The notes under the pieces: model-generated | Told to the model about the DNA's origin: nothing | Seen by the model: only the letters and a program-made list of their open reading frames with translations | The model's database searches: none | Source of the DNA: Burkholderiales bacterium | GTDB taxonomy: Bacteria > Pseudomonadota > Gammaproteobacteria > Burkholderiales > Ga0077523 | Assembly (NCBI GenBank): GCA_019747905.1 | Contig: JAIEQG010000076.1 | Coordinates: 1-52,935 of the forward strand | Reading direction: 5' to 3' | DNA length: 52,935 nt | Position numbers and translations under genes: made by a program | Part shown: positions 49,781-52,935 of the stretch, one piece after another | Numbering within the stretch: the stretch's first letter is position 1 | Layout of the letters: each line of letters opens with the position of its first letter

Positions 49781-50383
49781 ATGACTACCGCCGTCGTCGT
49801 GATCGTCGCCTACCTGATCGGCTCCCTGTCATTTGCCGTCATCGTGAGCCGGCTCTACGGACTGCCCGATCCGCATACCTACGGTTCGGGCAATCCCGGC
49901 GCCACCAACGTGCTGCGCACCGGACGCAAGTCGGCAGCGGTGTTCACGCTGCTGGGCGACGCGTTGAAGGGTTTCGTCGTCGTCTGGATAGCACGCCACT
50001 TTGCGGTCGACTGGGGTCTCGATACCACCGACATCGCGCTCGCCGCTCTGGCGGTCTTTGCGGGGCACCTGTTCCCGGTGTACTTCGGGTTCAAGGGCGG
50101 CAAGGGCGTGGCCACCGCGGCCGGCATCCTCCTCGCACTCTCGCTCTGGCTCGGTCTGGCGGTAGCGGCGGTGTGGCTGATCGTGCTGGGCGCTACGCGC
50201 TACTCGTCCGGTTCGTCGCTCGCAGCGGCGGCCGCGGCACCCGTATTGTCCGGATTGATCCTCGGATGGAACGCCATCGCGGCCGCAGTGCTCGCGATGA
50301 CGGCGCTCATCTTCTACCGCCATCGCGCGAACATCCGGCGCTTGCTTGCCGGGACGGAGAGCAAGGTCGGTTCGCGCGGGTAG
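49781..50383 (+). CDS. plsY: acyl-phosphate glycerol-3-phosphate acyltransferase PlsY
   Basis: Inner-membrane enzyme starting phospholipid synthesis by acylating glycerol 3-phosphate from acyl-phosphate. 200 residues, about seven helices. The three motifs are present: SGNPGATNVLR (37-47), the HLFPVYFGFKGGKGVAT loop, and the C-terminal FYRHRANIRRLLAGTE. Encoded divergently from the DUF6311 gene and convergently with tsaD. Possibly translated from a leaderless message (see the -10 box at 49768). Confidence 0.95.
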   Translation: MTTAVVVIVAYLIGSLSFAVIVSRLYGLPDPHTYGSGNPGATNVLRTGRKSAAVFTLLGDALKGFVVVWIARHFAVDWGLDTTDIALAALAVFAGHLFPVYFGFKGGKGVATAAGILLALSLWLGLAVAAVWLIVLGATRYSSGSSLAAAAAAPVLSGLILGWNAIAAAVLAMTALIFYRHRANIRRLLAGTESKVGSRG

Positions 50384-50405
50384 TCGCGGTATGTGGTGGC
50401 GGCGG

Positions 50406-50526
50406 CCCCCATCCCAACCTTCCCCCGACGAAGTCGGGGGAAGGAGCGCACATCGTCTCCCCCAGCTTCGCTGGAGGGAAGTACACCCCTTCCCCCACCT
50501 CCGGTGGGGGAAGGTTGGGATGGGGG
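50406..50526. repeat. family B hairpin element between plsY and tsaD
   Basis: The cleanest copy. It is bounded by inverted 12-mers CCCCCATCCCAA (50406-50417) and TTGGGATGGGGG (50515-50526). Inside are a perfect stem CCTTCCCCCGAC/GTCGGGGGAAGG (50418-50444, loop GAA), a decayed central hairpin, GTACACCC, and a perfect stem CCTTCCCCCACC/GGTGGGGGAAGG (50488-50514, loop TCC). It fills the gap between two convergent genes and may end transcription from both sides, though no T-tract is present. Confidence 0.9.
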
Positions 50527-50539
50527 CGATCGGTTCGCG

Positions 50540-51553
50540 CTACTCCGGCGTTGCGAGCGACGCCAACTCCCATCGCGGCCTGACGCCGAAACTGCCCGCC
50601 GGACCGAACGTCGCGATCCGCAGCGAGCCCGCGAACGCGATCATCGCGCCGTTGTCGGTGCAGAACTCGAGCGGCGGGTAGTAGACCTCGACACCGCGCG
50701 TGGCGGCGGATGCCGACAGACGTGCCCGCAGACTGCGGTTGGCGCCCACGCCGCCAGCCACCACCAACCGCGGCACGCCGGCGCGATCCACGGCGCCGAG
50801 CGACTTGGCGACCAGCACGTCGACCACCGCCGCCTGGAAATCCGCGGCGAGATCCGCTTTGTCGTTACCCTCGAGGGTGCGCCCGCGCACCGCGAGGGCC
50901 ACGGCCGTCTTGAGGCCGCTGAAGCTGAAGTCGAGATCGTCCGAGGCGATCATCGGGCGCGGCAGCTTGAAGCGGCCAGGCGTGCCGGCATCGGCCAGAC
51001 GGGCCAGCGCCGGCCCGCCGGGATAGCCGAGCCCCAGCAGCTTGGCGGTCTTGTCGAAAGCTTCCCCGGCGGCGTCGTCCACCGTCTCGCCCAGCAGTTG
51101 GTAGTCCCCGACGCCGCCCACGCGCATGAGTTGGGTGTGCCCGCCGGAGACCAGCAGCGCCACGAAGGGAAAAGCCGGGGCCGGATCGGCCAGCAGCGGC
51201 GAGAGCAGATGCCCTTCGAGATGGTGCACCCCGATCACCGGCACGCCCAGCGCGTACGCCAGTCCGTGCGCGGCCCCGGCACCCACCAGCAGCGCCCCGG
51301 CGAGCCCCGGGCCTTCGGTGTAGGCGACCGCCCCCACGTCGCGGATACCGATCCCGGCCGTATTCAGCACCTGCCGGGTCAGCGGCAGCAGCCTTCGGAT
51401 GTGGTCGCGCGAGGCGAGTTCGGGCACCACGCCGCCATAGGCGGCATGCATCTCCACCTGGGAGTGGAGGGCATGGGCCACCAGGCCGCGGGTGCGGTGG
51501 ACCAGCGCGACGCCGGTCTCGTCGCAGGAGCTTTCGATGCCGAGAACGAACAA
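50540..51553 (-). CDS. tsaD: tRNA N6-adenosine threonylcarbamoyltransferase TsaD
   Basis: Catalytic subunit for t6A37 formation in ANN-decoding tRNAs. 337 residues, identical in length to E. coli TsaD. Metal ligands H111 and H115 lie in HHLEGH, the third in [15 protein letters not shown] and [10 protein letters not shown] are family motifs. The open frame runs far upstream, but the conserved [13 protein letters not shown] begins at a TTG, 51553, so a TTG start is required. No strong ribosome binding site is seen. Divergent from rpsU, a classical arrangement. Confidence 0.95.
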   Translation of the reverse strand: MFVLGIESSCDETGVALVHRTRGLVAHALHSQVEMHAAYGGVVPELASRDHIRRLLPLTRQVLNTAGIGIRDVGAVAYTEGPGLAGALLVGAGAAHGLAYALGVPVIGVHHLEGHLLSPLLADPAPAFPFVALLVSGGHTQLMRVGGVGDYQLLGETVDDAAGEAFDKTAKLLGLGYPGGPALARLADAGTPGRFKLPRPMIASDDLDFSFSGLKTAVALAVRGRTLEGNDKADLAADFQAAVVDVLVAKSLGAVDRAGVPRLVVAGGVGANRSLRARLSASAATRGVEVYYPPLEFCTDNGAMIAFAGSLRIATFGPAGSFGVRPRWELASLATPE

Positions 51554-51623
51554 GAAGGGGGGTACCGGAGCAGCCGGAACCCTGGAAAGGGCCCGGCGGG
51601 AGTTCCCAAGAAGGGAGCGAGTC

Positions 51624-51632
51624 TGGTATTCT
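51624..51632 (+). promoter_or_regulatory. extended -10 promoter of rpsU
   Basis: TGGTATTCT: a TGn extension followed by TATTCT (51627-51632), about 50 nt before the rpsU ATG. The -35 region is weak, as is common with extended -10 promoters. Confidence 0.5.
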
Positions 51633-51682
51633 CCCGCCCCTTGTCCGATCCGATCAACCCAAGCAACAGGATTCCAGCTTTC

Positions 51683-51895
51683 ATGCCGACCGTACGCGTC
51701 AAGGAAAACGAGCCCTTCGAGGTGGCCCTGCGCCGCTTCAAGCGCACCGTGGAAAAGACCGGCCTGCTCACGGAACTGCGGGCGCGCGAGTTCTACGAGA
51801 AGCCCACCGCCGAGCGCAAGCGCAAGCTCGCCGCCGCGGTCAAGCGCCATCACAAGCGCCTGCGCAGCCAGCAGCTGCCCCAGAAGCTGTACTAG
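51683..51895 (+). CDS. rpsU: 30S ribosomal protein S21
   Basis: A 70-residue, highly basic small-subunit protein used in initiation. [21 protein letters not shown] and [13 protein letters not shown] are the family core; the Arg/Lys tail ends in LPQKLY. It sits between divergent tsaD and yqeY, as in the classical rpsU-dnaG-rpoD region. The ATG is at 51683; the frame upstream of it is not coding. Confidence 0.97.
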   Translation: MPTVRVKENEPFEVALRRFKRTVEKTGLLTELRAREFYEKPTAERKRKLAAAVKRHHKRLRSQQLPQKLY

Positions 51896-51917
51896 AAGCA
51901 CCCCGATATTCCCCGCG

Positions 51918-51955
51918 AACCCCGCGAGGCTGTCGCCCGCGGGGTTTTCGTTTTT
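51918..51955 (+). terminator. Rho-independent terminator after rpsU
   Basis: AACCCCGCG (51918-51926) pairs with CGCGGGGTT (51938-51946); TTTT and, after CG, TTTTT follow. It ends 21 nt before the yqeY ATG, so yqeY depends on read-through or on a promoter overlapping the hairpin. Confidence 0.88.
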
Positions 51956-51976
51956 GGAGTACTTGAGGAGATCGCC

Positions 51977-52429
51977 ATGTCCGCGCTGAAGGACCGCATC
52001 ACCGAAGACATGAAGAACGCGCTGCGCGCCAAGGACACCGCGCGCCTGGGCGCGATCCGCCTGTTGCTTGCCGCCATGAAGCAGCGCGAAGTGGACGAGC
52101 GCATCGAGCTGACCGATGCCGACATCGTCGCCATCATCGACAAGATGCTGAAGCAGCGCCGCGACTCCATCACCCAGTACGAGAAGGGTGGCCGGCAGGA
52201 TCTGGCCGACGCCGAGAAATTCGAGATGACCGTGCTCCAGGCCTACATGCCTGCTGCGCTGTCCCAGGATGAGATCGCGGCGGCCGTGGCCGAAGCGATC
52301 GCAGCCGCCGGCGCCGCCGGGCCGCAGGACATGGGCAAGGTCATGGCGGTGTTGAAGCCGAAGCTCGCCGGCAAGGCCGACATGAGTGCCGTGTCGCAGC
52401 TGGTGAAGGGGAAGTTGGCGGGGGGGTAA
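51977..52429 (+). CDS. yqeY: YqeY/GatB-like domain protein
   Basis: A 150-residue protein of the YqeY family, related to the C-terminal tRNA-binding domain of GatB. Helical throughout: [30 protein letters not shown] and [26 protein letters not shown] are the family signatures, and the end [19 protein letters not shown] is the GatB-like tail. GAGGAG lies about 7 nt upstream. A role linked to tRNA amidation is assumed from homology; function is not proven. Commonly followed by dnaG, which would lie beyond this window. Confidence 0.93.
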   Translation: MSALKDRITEDMKNALRAKDTARLGAIRLLLAAMKQREVDERIELTDADIVAIIDKMLKQRRDSITQYEKGGRQDLADAEKFEMTVLQAYMPAALSQDEIAAAVAEAIAAAGAAGPQDMGKVMAVLKPKLAGKADMSAVSQLVKGKLAGG

Positions 52430-52432
52430 GTG

Positions 52433-52772
52433 CCCCCATACCAACCTTCCCCCGCCTTCGCGGGGGAAGGAGTAGACGGCGACGATCGGTGAAGCTGATT
52501 GTCGTGGAGTGGGAGTGCCCCCATCCCGACCTTCCCCCGCGGGCGCGGGGGAAGGAGTAGACGGCGACGATCGGTGAAGCTGATCGTCGAGGAGTGGGAG
52601 TGCCCCCATCCCAACCTTCCCCCGCGGGCGCGGGGGAAGGAGAGGACGGCGACGATCGGTGAAGCTGATCGTCGAGGAGGGGAAGCGCCCCCATCCCGAC
52701 CTTCCCCCGCCGGCGCGGGGGAAGGAGTGCTTCCGCGAAGACGTGTGAGGATGCTTGGCAGTACATCCCCTC
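52433..52772 (+). repeat. four tandem 85-bp units built on family B hairpins
   Basis: CCCCCAT recurs at 52433, 52518, 52603 and 52688, exactly 85 bp apart. Each unit carries the hairpin CCTTCCCCCGC/GCGGGGGAAGG (fourth unit CCGGC-type), then GGAGTAGACGG-like linker and, in units two and three, a second perfect inverted repeat CGACGATC/GATCGTCG around GGTGAAGCT. Units differ at a few positions; the fourth diverges after its hairpin. No open frame here is credible. Confidence 0.95.
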
Positions 52773-52808
52773 CCCCACGCCTTGCGTGGGGGAGGGTTAG
52801 GGTGGGGG
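52768..52808 (-). repeat. family B right-end hairpin closing the 85-bp array
   Basis: After GTACATCC, a perfect 13-bp stem CCCTCCCCCACGC (52768-52780) / GCGTGGGGGAGGG (52784-52796) with loop CTT is followed by TTAGGGTGGGGG, the inverted counterpart of the CCCCCATACCAA left end at 52433. So the whole 52433-52808 block is a family B element with an expanded left half. Confidence 0.85.
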
Positions 52809-52898
52809 CGGACGGCGGTAGCCATGGCACCAGCCCCCACCAATCCCACCGTTCCCCCCCAGCGATCGAGCAAGCAGCGTGCATCCCTTCCCCCCGCC

Positions 52899-52904
52899 TA
52901 TAAT
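52899..52904 (+). promoter_or_regulatory. consensus -10 box near the right edge
   Basis: TATAAT in a gene-free region (52809-52935) downstream of yqeY. No good -35 is seen. It may drive the gene that follows outside the window, expected to be dnaG. Confidence 0.4.
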
Positions 52905-52935
52905 CGCGACCGAGTACCGGGCAGTTCACACGGGC

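Noticed and set aside
52433-52772. Regular repeats that could suggest a CRISPR array
   Set aside because: The whole 85-bp unit is repeated, with no unique spacers, and each unit holds long hairpins typical of intergenic palindromic repeats. No cas gene is present.
52243-52929. Open frames with repeated Pro/Gly/Arg peptides through the 85-bp array
   Set aside because: They simply translate the tandem repeat in several frames; there is no ribosome binding site or non-repetitive core.

Overview
This is about 53 kb of GC-rich proteobacterial chromosome, almost entirely housekeeping DNA with short intergenic gaps. Gene content and order point to a betaproteobacterium: a full dcw cluster behind rnpB and mraZ, a DciA-type helicase loader before secA, argJ followed by a DUF815 ATPase, pilBCD-coaE-zapD-yacG in one run, ypjD divergent from ffh, and rpsP-rimM-trmD-rplS. 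The order or genus cannot be fixed from the sequence alone.

Layout. 1-2.4 kb: an NYN-domain nuclease candidate and an MFS exporter, both on the minus strand. 2.46-2.82 kb: RNase P RNA (rnpB). 3.05-20.6 kb: the division and cell-wall cluster mraZ-rsmH-ftsL-ftsI-murE-murF-mraY-murD-ftsW-murG-murC-murB-ddl-ftsQ-ftsA-ftsZ, with nearly every junction overlapping and a three-repeat MraZ operator on its promoter. 20.9-29.5 kb: lpxC, a small membrane protein, dciA (minus), an M23 peptidase, secA, argJ, a DUF815 ATPase and a Nudix/ThiE-like fusion. 29.5-37.3 kb, minus strand: pilB-pilC-pilD-coaE-zapD-yacG, then a CNNM/CBS transporter-like protein and a YpjD/CcsA-like protein. 37.5-42.0 kb: ffh, a secreted DUF3530 hydrolase, and rpsP-rimM-trmD-rplS. 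42.2-45.9 kb: a TAXI-type TRAP transporter coupled to xerD. 46.2-49.7 kb: an accessory envelope cassette of methyltransferase, GtrB-like glycosyltransferase and convergent DUF6311 membrane protein. 49.8-52.4 kb: plsY, tsaD (minus), rpsU and yqeY. The window ends where dnaG would be expected.

No phage, IS element, CRISPR array or defence island is visible. The unusual material is intergenic and sits at gene 3' ends. Family A is a ~145-150 bp element with a perfect 12-bp inverted repeat. Family B is a modular set of C/G-rich hairpins with compensatory base changes, bounded by inverted 12-mers, one copy of which has grown into four 85-bp units. The third type is two heptamer arrays (TAGGGRN) facing an inverted arm; each supplies or overlaps the stop codon of the gene before it and has strong G-quadruplex potential. 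These repeat systems are the best candidates for something undescribed. The coding regions are largely orthodox; the exceptions are the envelope cassette, the degenerate ThiE domain on the Nudix enzyme and the TRAP-xerD coupling.
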